A stretch of 64,000 nt of DNA from Cyanomargarita calcarea GSE-NOS-MK-12-04C (GCA_019359595.1 JAHHGZ010000012.1:62001-126000), one strand, 5' to 3'. Shown: positions 9,408-19,041, numbered from the stretch's first letter. Made by a program: numbers and translations. The notes: generated from the sequence alone by a model not told the origin.

Positions 9408-11378
9408 ATGTCTGAATCCACGATTGAATCTATTTTGCAAGAAAAGCGGGTATTCCCTCCCAGCGCTGAATTCTCCCAAAACGCTCAGATAAAAAGCTTA
9501 GAAGACTACCAAAAGTTATACGATAAAGCTTCATCCGATCCAGAGAAATTCTGGGCAGAACTCGCTGAGAGTGAATTACATTGGTTCCAAAAGTGGGATG
9601 ATGTCCTAGATTGGCAACCACCTTTTGCAAAATGGTTCGTCAACGGCAAGATTAATATTTCTTACAACTGTCTTGACAGACACCTCACTACTTGGCGTAA
9701 AAATAAAGCAGCATTGATTTGGGAAGGTGAACCCGGAGACTCCCGGACTCTTACCTATGCCCAACTCCACCGCGAAGTTTGTCAATTTGCTAATGCTCTC
9801 AAAGAACTGGGAGTGCAAAAAGGCGATCGCGTTGGTGTTTATATGCCGATGATTCCGGAAGCGGCTGTTGCGATGTTAGCCTGTGCGAGAATTGGTGCGG
9901 TGCATAGTGTAGTATTTGGTGGTTTTAGTGCCGAAGCGTTGCGAGACAGGTTAATTGACGGACAAGCGAAATTGGTTGTCACCGCTGATGGTGGTTGGCG
10001 TAAAGATGCGATCGTTCCTCTGAAGGTTCAGGTGGATAAGGCTTTAGCCGATACTACAGTCACCACCGTAGAAAAGGTCCTCGTAGTTAAGCGTACCGGA
10101 CAAGAAACCGAAATGGAACCCGGTCGCGACCATTGGTGGCACGATATGCAGTCATCTGTTTCCCCAGATTGTCCCGCAGAACCGATGGAAAGCGAAGATA
10201 TGCTGTTTGTCCTCTATACTTCCGGCAGTACAGGCAAACCGAAGGGAGTTGTTCATACAACAGGTGGTTATAACTTGTATACTCACATGACCACCAAATG
10301 GATATTTGACCTGAACGACACAGATGTATATTGGTGTACTGCTGATGTAGGTTGGATTACAGGGCACAGTTACATCGTTTACGGGCCATTATCCAATGGT
10401 GCAACCACCGTGATGTATGAAGGAGCGCCTCGCAGTTCCAATCCTGGCTGCTTCTGGGACGTAATTGAAAAATACGGTGTAACAGTTTTTTATACCGCGC
10501 CTACCGCAATTCGCGCCTTTATCAAGATGGGGGAACAGCTACCTAATGCCCGCAATCTGTCATCTCTGCGTTTGCTGGGAACAGTTGGCGAACCGATTAA
10601 CCCAGAAGCTTGGATGTGGTATCACAGAGTAATTGGTGGAGAACGTTGCCCAATTGTGGATACTTGGTGGCAAACAGAAACCGGCGGCATTATGATTACA
10701 CCATTACCCGGAGCGATCGCTACTAAACCCGGTTCCGCAACTCGTCCTTTCCCCGGCATTATTGCAGATATCGTGGATTTAGAAGGTAACACCGTACCCG
10801 AAAACGAAGGCGGCTATTTAGCAGTGCGGTACCCTTGGCCCGGTATGATGCGGACAGTATACGGCGATCCCGACCGTTTCCGCCGCACTTATTGGGAGCA
10901 TATTCCACCCAAAGATGGCAAATACACCTACTTTGCTGGTGATGGTGCCAGAAAAGATGAAGATGGCTACTTCTGGGTAATGGGTCGTGTCGATGATGTA
11001 TTAAATGTTGCTGGACATCGATTAGGGACAATGGAAGTAGAATCAGCTTTAGTATCTCACCCTGCCGTTGCTGAAGCTGCTGTAGTAGGGAAACCAGATG
11101 AACTCAAAGGTGAAGAAGTTGTTGCTTTTGTTACCTTAGAGGGTACTTATCAAGCAAGTGAGGAACTGAGTAAGGAACTCAAGAAACACGTTGTTAATGA
11201 AATTGGGGCGATCGCACGTCCTGGTGAAATCCGTTTTACCGATTCACTACCGAAGACTCGTTCTGGAAAGATTATGCGGCGCTTGTTGCGGAGTTTGGCG
11301 GCTGGGGAAGAGGTGACTGGTGATACTTCGACTTTAGAGGATAGAAGCGTGTTAGATAAGTTGCGAGAAGGGGCTTAA
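9408..11378 (+). CDS. acs: acetate--CoA ligase (acetyl-CoA synthetase)
   Basis: The enzyme activates acetate to acetyl-CoA through acetyl-AMP. Length (656 residues) is typical of the AMP-forming enzyme. The adenylate-forming signature [11 protein letters not shown] is at residues 270-280, the second motif is [10 protein letters not shown], and the C-terminal [11 protein letters not shown] carries the catalytic lysine (about Lys621), which in the family is also the acetylation site that switches the enzyme off. It is preceded by a decayed region and followed by an inverted repeat that has itself been hit by an element. Confidence 0.97.
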   Translation: MSESTIESILQEKRVFPPSAEFSQNAQIKSLEDYQKLYDKASSDPEKFWAELAESELHWFQKWDDVLDWQPPFAKWFVNGKINISYNCLDRHLTTWRKNKAALIWEGEPGDSRTLTYAQLHREVCQFANALKELGVQKGDRVGVYMPMIPEAAVAMLACARIGAVHSVVFGGFSAEALRDRLIDGQAKLVVTADGGWRKDAIVPLKVQVDKALADTTVTTVEKVLVVKRTGQETEMEPGRDHWWHDMQSSVSPDCPAEPMESEDMLFVLYTSGSTGKPKGVVHTTGGYNLYTHMTTKWIFDLNDTDVYWCTADVGWITGHSYIVYGPLSNGATTVMYEGAPRSSNPGCFWDVIEKYGVTVFYTAPTAIRAFIKMGEQLPNARNLSSLRLLGTVGEPINPEAWMWYHRVIGGERCPIVDTWWQTETGGIMITPLPGAIATKPGSATRPFPGIIADIVDLEGNTVPENEGGYLAVRYPWPGMMRTVYGDPDRFRRTYWEHIPPKDGKYTYFAGDGARKDEDGYFWVMGRVDDVLNVAGHRLGTMEVESALVSHPAVAEAAVVGKPDELKGEEVVAFVTLEGTYQASEELSKELKKHVVNEIGAIARPGEIRFTDSLPKTRSGKIMRRLLRSLAAGEEVTGDTSTLEDRSVLDKLREGA

Positions 11379-11415
11379 TCTGATTTCGGATTAGCTAGTA
11401 GTCCACTCCATTATA

Positions 11416-11463
11416 GTAGAGACAATTCATGTAGCTCCGCTTCTTGGAGGGTATTGTCTCTAC
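11416..11463. terminator. inverted repeat after acs, possible terminator
   Basis: GTAGAGACAAT (11416-11426) pairs with ATTGTCTCTAC (11453-11463). The stem lies 38 bp after the acs stop. It lacks an obvious T-run, so terminator function is only possible. The right arm is the target of the adjacent 150-bp insertion, which duplicated GTCTCTAC. Confidence 0.45.
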
Positions 11464-11613
11464 GGCGTTGCTGAATTGAGGTATGAATTACCCTCACCCC
11501 CAACCCCTCTCCCTTGGGGAGAGGGGAGCTTTTAATTCTTGTCCCCTCTCCCTTGGCACAGAGGGCTAGGGTGAGGGTAAATTTAGCAATTCATACCCGG
11601 ATTCAGCAACGCC
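11464..11613. mobile_element. family B miniature inverted-repeat element, copy 1
   Basis: The 150-bp element starts GGCGTTGCTGAATTGAG and ends CGGATTCAGCAACGCC, with inverted repeats of roughly 26 bp. The interior carries CCCCTCTCCCTTGG runs in opposite orientations. It is flanked by the 8-bp duplication GTCTCTAC (11456-11463 and 11614-11621). A second copy with its own 8-bp duplication lies at 28860-29010. Confidence 0.92.
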
Positions 11614-11727
11614 GTCTCTACACTAAACAAGAGTGTTTTCATCCTTCTTCATCTGTGTGTATCTGCGGTTAATTATTTATTTCTTCGATTAGTCTAATGA
11701 ATTAAAGAAGTACCAAAACCTTTAATT

Positions 11728-12426
11728 ATGAAAATTGCTATTGCCCGGACTATTCTTTTAACAGTAATAATTTCAGCTAGTTGTTTGGTCAGAATCAAAC
11801 CAGGATTTGCGGTAAATTCTGCTGGTGAATATAGACAATTAGGACTTTCCTATCGTCAACAAGGAAAATATTCAGAAGCAATTGCAGTTTTGCAAAAATC
11901 AGTAGAATTAGAACCGCAAAATCTTTCTGGAATAGTATTGTTAGGATGGACACAACATTTAGCACAAAAACGGCAAACCGCAGCAACATCTTTACTCGCA
12001 GCAATATATCAAAATCCAGTTTATGTTCCGGCTTACAATGCTTTGGGAATTGTCTATTTAGTTGATGGCAATATTCCAGCAGCTGTACTACTTCACACTT
12101 GGGCAGCAATTCTCAAACCAGATAATGAAATTGCATACTACAACTTGAGTTTAGGATTGCATCGACTGCAAATTTACAACTTAGCGATTGTAACTGGAAA
12201 TCGTGCTGCTATATTAGAACCAAATAATCCTCATCCCTTAATTGCTAGTGGGATTTCTTATTGGGATAGCGGTGACAAAAACAGCGCCAAACAAGTTTAT
12301 CAAAAGGCAATTAATTTAGATTCTAGATATCGCGATCGCACTTTTTTGAGTCATTTCAAAGAAGCAGCCTTTAGTTCAAGTCAAATTCAAATAGTTGAAG
12401 ATATTCGTACTGGTCTTAATTTATAA
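11728..12426 (+). CDS. exported tetratricopeptide repeat protein
   Basis: The 232-residue protein has a signal peptide or membrane anchor (about residues 1-29, ending PGFA). It is followed by TPR-type helical pairs: YRQLGLSYRQQGKYSEAI (about 36-53), YVPAYNALGIVYLVDGN (about 96-112) and a further pair at about 170-200 (GISYWDSGDKNSAKQVY). TPR arrays bind proteins, so this is probably an envelope scaffold. No partner is evident. The Uma2-type gene follows after 30 bp, but the two families have no known link. Confidence 0.75.
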   Translation: MKIAIARTILLTVIISASCLVRIKPGFAVNSAGEYRQLGLSYRQQGKYSEAIAVLQKSVELEPQNLSGIVLLGWTQHLAQKRQTAATSLLAAIYQNPVYVPAYNALGIVYLVDGNIPAAVLLHTWAAILKPDNEIAYYNLSLGLHRLQIYNLAIVTGNRAAILEPNNPHPLIASGISYWDSGDKNSAKQVYQKAINLDSRYRDRTFLSHFKEAAFSSSQIQIVEDIRTGLNL

Positions 12427-12456
12427 TAATATTTATATAGACCCCTGGTTGCGCCT

Positions 12457-13053
12457 ATGACTTCCCCCTCGGCATTAACCCTACCCGATCACACTCAGTT
12501 ACCAGATTCTGATGGTAAATTTGTGTTCGCGAAGCGTGTCGGAGACAAAAATCTTCAAGAACATCCGCAAAGCATTTTAATCACAGATTCAATTAAACCT
12601 ATTTATGTTGCCCCATTAATTGTTCTAGAATTTGTATCGGGAGATGGTGCAGAAGAACGGGATACAACATCCCCATCTCAAGGAAATCCTGGAAAATTTT
12701 GGGTTTACGAACAGGCTATTCGTGTCCCTTATTATGGAATTTACGAAGTAGCAAAAGCACAAGTGGAAGTATACCATTTAGTAGATAATACTTACCAATT
12801 GATGCAACCCAATGAGCGAGGACATTACCCAATATCACCGATGGGGGTAGAGTTGGGTATTTGGCAGGGATTATATCAGAATGCAGAGTTACCTTGGTTG
12901 CGGTGGTGGGATGCAGAAGGAAATTTACTACTAATAGGTGAGGAGAGAGCAGAAGTTGAACGACAGAAGCGAGAGAGAATTGTAGAAAAATTACGCGGAC
13001 TTTCTCCCGAACAACTTGAGGCGTTAGGAATTAACCCTGAACTGTTAGAATAA
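12457..13053 (+). CDS. Uma2 family (DUF820) nuclease-like protein, internally shortened
   Basis: The C-terminal two thirds (APLIVLEFVSGDGAEE, FWVYEQAIRVPYYGIYEV, ending in LSPEQLEALGI) match cyanobacterial Uma2 proteins of the PD-(D/E)XK superfamily. The N-terminus LPDHTQLPDSDG also fits. From my knowledge of the family, about 40-50 residues normally lie between DSIKP and APLIVLEF, including an aspartate-bearing PDW segment, and they are missing here. A short foreign stretch (FAKRVGDK), encoded by a TTCGCGAAGCGTGTC-type repeat, interrupts the N-terminus. The frame is open but nuclease activity is doubtful. Confidence 0.7.
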   Translation: MTSPSALTLPDHTQLPDSDGKFVFAKRVGDKNLQEHPQSILITDSIKPIYVAPLIVLEFVSGDGAEERDTTSPSQGNPGKFWVYEQAIRVPYYGIYEVAKAQVEVYHLVDNTYQLMQPNERGHYPISPMGVELGIWQGLYQNAELPWLRWWDAEGNLLLIGEERAEVERQKRERIVEKLRGLSPEQLEALGINPELLE

Positions 13054-13332
13054 TTTAAAAAATACCTAGACCCTGGTGGAGACGTTCCAAGAAAATCTCT
13101 GTACAATATAATATTACTTATCTTCTTTTTCTTCTTCCTAGCCTTGCCCTTTGGAGACGCTGCGCGATAGCTTGCTTCCTTGAAGGGCGAATGTGTACTT
13201 CGTCCTAAACTATGTCGGATTAACCGAGCATGGTATCATTAGCTTACCCAAAAAATTAACTTGCAGATGATACCATAAGATTTCATCTTGATGTCGTCAA
13301 TCAAAAATACTCAAAATTTTTAAGTCGCAATA

Positions 13333-13836
13333 ATGAACATAGCTATACTAGTTGTTTCTTCGGTATCGACCGCACTCATACTCGTCATCATGTTGTTTGT
13401 TATTCTGATTAATATTAATTTACGCAATCAGAAAACGCAGCAGGAAAAAATACTAAGATTTTTAGAAGAAGCTAATGAAATTAGTAAGGATATAAAACGT
13501 ATAGCCTTTGAAGATAATAAACAGCAACCTGAAGTACCTGGAAGTTTCCAAAAACAGCTTGATAGTTTAATCTTAGAAATTCAAAATATTAAAAATAATT
13601 TAAATGAATTACTGCAAAGTAATGGTCAAACAAATGAAAATTTTTATACTTTGATTCAAGAAACTCAAAAAGTTGAGAACACTCTAAATGAGTTGCTACA
13701 ATCTAATATTAAAGAAAGTCAGAGTTTATACATCCTTTTGTCTGGTAACACAAATATGCAACTAGAAAAGTTGCAAGAAACATTTGATGAAATAAAGGGA
13801 TTAAAAGCTAGTTTAGAAGATTCAGCAAAGTCTTAG
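13333..13836 (+). CDS. small membrane-anchored coiled-coil protein of unknown function
   Basis: The 167-residue protein has one N-terminal transmembrane helix (about residues 4-28). The rest is polar and predicted coiled coil with heptad spacing (LILEIQNIKNNLNELLQ, then a related repeat VENTLNELLQSN). The two NLNELLQSN/TLNELLQSN segments are about 30 residues apart, suggesting an internal duplication. I do not recognise a family. The start at 13333 has no strong ribosome binding site. It is followed by a dispersed repeat. Confidence 0.55.
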   Translation: MNIAILVVSSVSTALILVIMLFVILININLRNQKTQQEKILRFLEEANEISKDIKRIAFEDNKQQPEVPGSFQKQLDSLILEIQNIKNNLNELLQSNGQTNENFYTLIQETQKVENTLNELLQSNIKESQSLYILLSGNTNMQLEKLQETFDEIKGLKASLEDSAKS

Positions 13837-13924
13837 AGAGCGTTTATGAAATAAAGATACGTTAGTCTGTGTTAGAGACACGACTATGCTAATATCTTGC
13901 AGCTCTAAAAAAAATGTCAAAATA

Positions 13925-14160
13925 ATTACAAATGAAGGAAGAAGTAAGGACCGAAGTTGGAAGAAGGAAGAAGGAATAGCTAATAAAAATGCGCGTTCTG
14001 AGTTTAGAGCTTCAGTAAAAAAAAAAGATGTTTTTCGAGTCCTTTGTAGCGCGTTCACGTAGTGTCTCGCAGAGAAGAAAAACAGTGTCCTTGTTTCAAT
14101 CCCACATGAGTGCTCATGTGGGTACTTCTTCCTTCTTTCTTCTTCCTTCTTTCTTCGTGA
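13925..14160 (+). repeat. about 200-bp dispersed repeat R, copy 1
   Basis: The unit runs from TTACAAATGA to TTCTTCGTGA. It contains a poly-A tract, a GTAGCGCGTTCACGTAGTG-like segment, and the hairpin CCCACATGAG/CTCATGTGGG directly after GTTTCAATC. Near-identical copies lie at 20623-20822 (same strand) and 31261-31473 (opposite strand). This copy has an extra internal duplication of a CTTCCTTCTTT unit. Confidence 0.9.
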
Positions 14161-14346
14161 ATGCTATTAGCTGAGAAATAGATTAATCTCCTTACCCGCC
14201 ATTCTCCCAGAAGTCCATTTTAATGGGCTAGATATAATGCTTTGATTTTATCGTATTTTTCATAACTTATATAATTACAAGTATGTGGTTTATACGCAAA
14301 GTGCAACATATGAGTATATATGATGATTTTTAGATAAAATTTTAAT

Positions 14347-14365
14347 AGTCCTCTTTCAGAGGACT
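14347..14365 (-). terminator. hairpin downstream of the MFS gene
   Basis: AGTCCTCT (14347-14354) pairs with AGAGGACT (14358-14365) around a 3-nt loop. Read leftwards it is followed by an AT-rich stretch (ATTAAAATTTTA). It lies 74 bp beyond the stop of the leftward MFS gene. Confidence 0.5.
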
Positions 14366-14438
14366 TTAGCGATAAGACAAGGACTTATAGTCCCTGGTAG
14401 TCGAAACGCAGTCGGGGATCTGATAAATCTCCCTACTT

Positions 14439-15689
14439 TCACGAACGAACTAAAATGCCTTTTTCTTCATAAACTGTACGGACTAATTCTCGTAAATTGG
14501 GTAACTGTGTTGTGAAATATATAGAGCCTAAAATACAAACAATACCATCAATAACTAATGTATTTGGAGCGCCGATATGAGTTGCTAACACTCCTCCTAA
14601 TAAATTACCAAAGGGTATTGTCCCTAAGAAAGACATTGTAAATAAACTCATTACACGTCCGCGTTTATCGTCGTCAACTATTGTTTGTAAGAATGTGTTA
14701 CTAGATACTACTTGGAGAATTGTCCCCAAACCTACAAATAACATTGTGGCTAAAGAAAATGGTAAAAATCGTGAGAAGGAAAAGGCTATTAATCCAATTC
14801 CTAAAATTGTTGGACTAAAAGCAATTAATTTTCCAATTCCTACTACTTTTTGCCTTGTCGCTAGATAAACTCCACCAAATAATGCTCCAACTCCTGAAGC
14901 TGCCATTAAAAAGCCGAGTGTTTCTGCACTACCTTTGAGAATTTCTTCAGCAAAGATTGGCACGAGAACAGTATATTGCATCCCGAATAGGCTGACTAAG
15001 GCTGATAATAATAGTATGCTACGAATTGGGGCAAAACTAAAGGCATAAACAAACCCTTCTTTGATACTTTGCAAAGGATTGACTTTGCTTTTTGGAATTT
15101 TGATGGGTCTAATTCTCATCGCCAATAATGCAAAAATAACGGCAATGTAGCTTAAACCATCTATTAAAAAACAATAAGCAGGACCAAATGAAGCAATTAG
15201 CAAACCACCAATCGCAGGCCCAATTAACCTAGCACCATTAAACATTGTAGAATTAATCGCGATCGCACTGGCTAAATCTTCGCGTTTTTCCACCAATTCT
15301 GGCACAAATGCTTGCCGTGCGGGTGCATCCACGGCGTTGATAAGTCCCTGAAATAAGCTGAGGACAATGATATGCCAAACTTGAATTACACCTGTTAATG
15401 CTAATACCGCCAACAATAACGATTGAATCATCGCCAATATTTGCGTACAAATTAAGGTGCGATGGCGGGAAAATCTATCTACAAATACCCCGCCAAATGG
15501 TCCAAAAACAAAGTTGAGAATTTGACTAGTAAATCCCACAACTCCTAGCATTAAAGGGGATTGTGTTAAATTATAAACTAACCAAATTGTGGCAAGTTGT
15601 GTCATCCAAGAGCCAGTTAGAGAAATACCTTGTCCGGCAAAAAATAGACGGTAATTTCTTGACCTTAAGGCTGGTAGTGCTTTAATCAT
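14439..15689 (-). CDS. MFS transporter (EntS-like exporter family)
   Basis: The 416-residue protein is an integral membrane transporter of the major facilitator superfamily with about 12 hydrophobic helices. The N-terminal LRSRNYRLFFAGQGISLTGSWMTQLA and the loop FGGVFVDRFSRHRTL match the MFS subgroup that includes enterobactin exporter EntS and many drug exporters. The export substrate is unknown. It lies downstream of a MarR regulator on the same strand, and both genes are preceded by the same TTAGTRTGCGTAATATTA motif, suggesting control of both by that regulator. Confidence 0.85.
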   Translation of the reverse strand: MIKALPALRSRNYRLFFAGQGISLTGSWMTQLATIWLVYNLTQSPLMLGVVGFTSQILNFVFGPFGGVFVDRFSRHRTLICTQILAMIQSLLLAVLALTGVIQVWHIIVLSLFQGLINAVDAPARQAFVPELVEKREDLASAIAINSTMFNGARLIGPAIGGLLIASFGPAYCFLIDGLSYIAVIFALLAMRIRPIKIPKSKVNPLQSIKEGFVYAFSFAPIRSILLLSALVSLFGMQYTVLVPIFAEEILKGSAETLGFLMAASGVGALFGGVYLATRQKVVGIGKLIAFSPTILGIGLIAFSFSRFLPFSLATMLFVGLGTILQVVSSNTFLQTIVDDDKRGRVMSLFTMSFLGTIPFGNLLGGVLATHIGAPNTLVIDGIVCILGSIYFTTQLPNLRELVRTVYEEKGILVRS

Positions 15690-15700
15690 TCTTGATTTAG

Positions 15701-15758
15701 TTAGTATGCGTAATATTAATTCGCTATTATTTAAATGTCAATTCCTTAGTATGCGAAC
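15701..15758. promoter_or_regulatory. candidate MarR operator upstream of the MFS gene
   Basis: TTAGTATGCGTAATATTA (15701-15718) lies 12 bp before the MFS start codon. A second, shorter match TTAGTATGCGAAC lies at 15746-15758. The first is nearly identical to the site before the marR gene at 16297-16314. Confidence 0.55.
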
Positions 15759-15816
15759 TATCTTAGAAAAAAAATCTGAGTAGAGCCTCAACCTGTTGGG
15801 TGATTATGAAGTTTTC

Positions 15817-16290
15817 TTAAGACAGATTTGCGATCGCTTGATCCAAGAGGAAGGAAAATATTTCCCGTTCACGGTGGGAAATGCCTTGCATCGCTTGTTC
15901 CCTGACTTCTAATGCAATTGGAGGTAACACCGTTTCTAAGTCTTTGCCGGCATCGGTTAGCCAAATCCGCCAGATGCGGCGATCGCGGCGATCGCGTTCT
16001 CGGTGAACTAGACCCCGTTCTTCCATGCGATCAATTACACCTGTTAAAGTGCCTCCCACTTGTTGCAGCTTGTCCCCAATACTGGAAGTAGGTAAACCGT
16101 CTTCTTCCCACAAACAGGACAATACCAACCAGTGAAATGGAGTCAGTCCAAAGGGTGTTAATCCCTCACTCAATCTTCGGTGCAGTAGTTGTGATAGCAC
16201 TTTGATGCGGTAGCCCATACCGTAAGGAGGGCGAACTTCTTGCCACGACCCCAAAGCTTGGTAATTGTCAGATGTAGGCATCAGATTCAA
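15817..16290 (-). CDS. MarR family transcriptional regulator
   Basis: The 157-residue protein has the winged-helix layout of MarR regulators: an N-terminal dimer helix, then LTPFHWLVLSCLWEEDGLPTS, the recognition region LQQVGGTLTGVIDRMEERGLV, and the wing RERDRRDRRIWRIWLTDAG. Such proteins bind palindromic operators and are released by small phenolic ligands or oxidants. The adjacent MFS exporter and the shared upstream motif suggest local control and autoregulation. The ligand is unknown. Confidence 0.9.
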   Translation of the reverse strand: MNLMPTSDNYQALGSWQEVRPPYGMGYRIKVLSQLLHRRLSEGLTPFGLTPFHWLVLSCLWEEDGLPTSSIGDKLQQVGGTLTGVIDRMEERGLVHRERDRRDRRIWRIWLTDAGKDLETVLPPIALEVREQAMQGISHREREIFSFLLDQAIANLS

Positions 16291-16294
16291 TATT

Positions 16295-16314
16295 ACTTAG
16301 TGTGCGTAATATTA
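16295..16314. promoter_or_regulatory. candidate MarR operator upstream of its own gene
   Basis: ACTTAGTGTGCGTAATATTA lies just before the marR start codon at 16290. It shares TTAGTRTGCGTAATATTA with the site before the MFS gene. Confidence 0.55.
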
Positions 16315-16347
16315 TGCTAGCTTGGTTTATTAATCTTTGATGGAAGT

Positions 16348-17934
16348 TTAAAAAATTTGAATTAACTGGTACTCTTGCACTGTACCGATAATGCGATGAG
16401 GTCTAGTTAATTGCGATGCTTGTTTGACTGATATCCAGGCATAACTATTCGTTGGAAGTTGGGAAGCTTCTTCAACTCGCTTACCGTGGTTGGGAGTGTA
16501 AAAATCCAGCAACACCTCTATTTTATTGTGGACTTCAACTAAATTAACAGGATAATTTTGAAAAATTGAGTTGTTATGCTGGATAAAATTTTTAACATCA
16601 GGATTGTAATCACCGATTAAGCCAAGACTACCAGCGACAGCTAAACCCAACCAAGCGGGAATTAACCAGCCAGCAAGCCAATAACGAACACAGAGAAACT
16701 TTTTACCAAAACGATAACGAGCAATCCATACTGTCGGTAAAATTAAACAAGCATTCCCGATCGCTAATCCCAAAGTTGCATATTTCCAGCTTTTGGTATC
16801 GCTCACAATCCTAATAACTATGCTTGCTAACAACAGAAAAATACCGAATCCACCAAAAGCATAACTGAGATTACGGGCAAGGCGTTTATTCCTAGTAAAA
16901 TAATGTTCGCCTAACCAATTTAAACCCACGGCTGCAAGTAAAGCTATGAAGGGATGTAAAACAAGACTGTAGTGAGATAAGCGAGTTGGAAAAAGACTAA
17001 GTTCGGCAAACAAAACCAGGGGAAAGCCAACTAATATCGACTGGTAACGGGCTATGGGATGCCGAATTGTTAAAACTAAGCCTAAAATGCTGAAGAAACT
17101 CCAAGGAAATGCTTTGAGAGGAATATTCCAAAAATAGAATATTATGCCATTACCATCACGTTCACTAGAACCTAAGCTAAAAAGAAATTTAAATAATTCT
17201 GCATAGCCAGCATCTCCATAGCGAATAAAATTTAGCCAAATCCAGATGCAAGTTGGAACTAGGGCTAATACGAACCCTATATATAATAGAGGATTTTTCA
17301 AATGATGGCGGCGATGCTCCAAGATTAAATAAGGTAACAAAGCCATCATCGGCAAAAAAATCATAAAACTTCTGATTAAGAAGCCAAACCCAAAGCTCAG
17401 ACCGACAATGAAGTGCAAAATGGGAGAATATTTGGGATGTAATTCCGCTTTTAGCAAACACAAAACCGCTAAAAGTACCAAGCAAATCATTGGGACATCC
17501 GGATTACCTAAACGACAGTATTGCAGCCAAAGTAATTCCACACTGAAAATTGCAGATGCTAGCCAAGCGACTTTTTTACCTAAGATAATTTTGCCAATTT
17601 CATATAAAATAAAAATGCTAAAAATGCCAAACATTATACTTGGCAGACGCACGCTAGCTTCACTAATTCCAAATATTTTGTAAGAAATAGCTATTATCCA
17701 GTAGATACCAGGAGTTTTATGATGGGGTTGAGACCAAGGACTTACCCAGTCACCAGAATCAAACATCATTTTAGCTCGCCAAGCATAAAGTCCCTCATCA
17801 TGTGCCATCAAGCTACTAGCTCCAGAATTGAATATCAATAATGGAAGTATCCAAAGTAACAAACTAAAATACGAAAATCCCGCCCATTGACTTACTTGCT
17901 GCCAAATAGGATAAAACAATCGAATGTATAACAT
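16348..17934 (-). CDS. GT39-type membrane glycosyltransferase (ArnT/PMT-like)
   Basis: The 528-residue protein has about 11-12 membrane helices. It begins with the family feature of an acidic first periplasmic loop (SSLMAHDEGLYAWRAKMM, with the DE pair expected to be catalytic) and the PHHKTPGIYWIIAISYKIFG segment. This pattern fits glycosyltransferase family 39 and PMT_2 proteins, which use polyprenyl-phosphate sugars to modify lipids, glycans or proteins at the outer face of the inner membrane. Donor and acceptor are not deducible. It is on the same strand as marR-MFS but upstream of them, with no evident functional link. Confidence 0.8.
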   Translation of the reverse strand: MLYIRLFYPIWQQVSQWAGFSYFSLLLWILPLLIFNSGASSLMAHDEGLYAWRAKMMFDSGDWVSPWSQPHHKTPGIYWIIAISYKIFGISEASVRLPSIMFGIFSIFILYEIGKIILGKKVAWLASAIFSVELLWLQYCRLGNPDVPMICLVLLAVLCLLKAELHPKYSPILHFIVGLSFGFGFLIRSFMIFLPMMALLPYLILEHRRHHLKNPLLYIGFVLALVPTCIWIWLNFIRYGDAGYAELFKFLFSLGSSERDGNGIIFYFWNIPLKAFPWSFFSILGLVLTIRHPIARYQSILVGFPLVLFAELSLFPTRLSHYSLVLHPFIALLAAVGLNWLGEHYFTRNKRLARNLSYAFGGFGIFLLLASIVIRIVSDTKSWKYATLGLAIGNACLILPTVWIARYRFGKKFLCVRYWLAGWLIPAWLGLAVAGSLGLIGDYNPDVKNFIQHNNSIFQNYPVNLVEVHNKIEVLLDFYTPNHGKRVEEASQLPTNSYAWISVKQASQLTRPHRIIGTVQEYQLIQIF

Positions 17935-18083
17935 TGAATGAATCAGAAAAGAATATTAGTTGTTAAGCTCATTTATTGGTTATTGTTTTTTAAAATATGT
18001 AGGGTAGTATACAAAAAAATTTTAGCCAAATACTACCTAAGAATCATGCAATTTTGCAAAGTACTTGTTTAAATTAATAATTT

Positions 18084-18728
18084 ATGTCCCTCAGCCCAAG
18101 TCAACGCATTAAGCTAGATGACACAGACGACAAACTGTTCTACTCTTCTCCCCGCTTTGTCACCCATGTAGACGAAGGGTTCATTCAGCAGCTTACAGAT
18201 TTATATCGCGATCGCCTGAAACCCAACACTCGCATATTGGATATGATGAGCAGCTGGGTATCTCACCTGCCATCCGAGATGCAGTTTAGCCACATTGAGG
18301 GACACGGGCTCAATGAAGAGGAATTAGCACGCAACCCTCAATTAGATCGTTACTTCGTGCAAAATCTTAACTTAAACCCCAAGCTACCATTGCCGGATCG
18401 AGAATTCGATGCGGCGACCAACTGCGTTTCAGTGCAGTATTTGCAATATCCAGAAGCGGTATTTACAGAAATTCATCGTGTCCTCAAACCTGGTGGTGTG
18501 GCAATTGTCAGCTTTTCTAACCGGATGTTTTTTCAAAAAGCGATCCAAGCTTGGCGGGATGGTTCTGAAACCAGCCGAGTTGAATTAGTCAAAAGCTATT
18601 TTACCTCAGTACCAGGATTTTCTACCCCAGAAGTTATTATCCGTCAATCAATGGCTCCCAGTTTCCTCCAATGGTTGGGTGCATCTGGTGGCGATCCATT
18701 CTATGCTGTGATTGCTTATCGAAATTAA
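18084..18728 (+). CDS. class I SAM-dependent methyltransferase
   Basis: The 214-residue protein shows methyltransferase features. TRILDMMSSWVSHLP (about residues 49-63) is in the position of motif I but lacks the usual GxGxG. FDAATNCVSVQYL (about 111-123) resembles motif II, and EIHRVLKPGGVAIVSFSNR (about 133-151) is the motif III/IV block. The acidic ILDMMSS variant is common in cyanobacterial and plant members of this subgroup. The substrate is unknown. Confidence 0.78.
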   Translation: MSLSPSQRIKLDDTDDKLFYSSPRFVTHVDEGFIQQLTDLYRDRLKPNTRILDMMSSWVSHLPSEMQFSHIEGHGLNEEELARNPQLDRYFVQNLNLNPKLPLPDREFDAATNCVSVQYLQYPEAVFTEIHRVLKPGGVAIVSFSNRMFFQKAIQAWRDGSETSRVELVKSYFTSVPGFSTPEVIIRQSMAPSFLQWLGASGGDPFYAVIAYRN

Positions 18729-18731
18729 GAA

Positions 18732-18946
18732 GTGGGGAGTTAGGAGTTAGGAGTTAGGAGTTAGGAGTTGGGAGTTAGGAGTTTTGAGTTTTGAGTTGGG
18801 AGTGAAGAGTTGGCAGTTAGGAGTGAAGAATTAGGAGTTGTCAGTTGGGAGTTTGCAGTTGGTAGTCTTTGTGTTAAAAATTCCTAACTCCAAATTCCTA
18901 ACTCCAAATTCCTAACTTTTAACTCCTAACTCCTAACTCATAACTT
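18732..18946. repeat. long degenerate heptamer array
   Basis: About 215 bp of GAGTTAG and variants (GAGTTTT, GAGTTGG) on one side, then the inverse CTAACTC type on the other. The two halves are partly complementary and could form a long hairpin. It fills the gap between the methyltransferase and the lipoprotein gene. Confidence 0.9.
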
Positions 18947-19041
18947 TTTCCTTGTATCAATCAAAATCTCAAATTTTTCTGGTCGATACAGAAAAAAACG
19001 CTGATAATTGCCTAGAAGGTGAAGTATATGGAGGAACAAAG

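Noticed and set aside
14090-14125. GTTTCAATCCC, resembling the start of a cyanobacterial CRISPR repeat
   Set aside because: It occurs once per dispersed repeat copy, with no spacer-repeat periodicity around any of the three copies.
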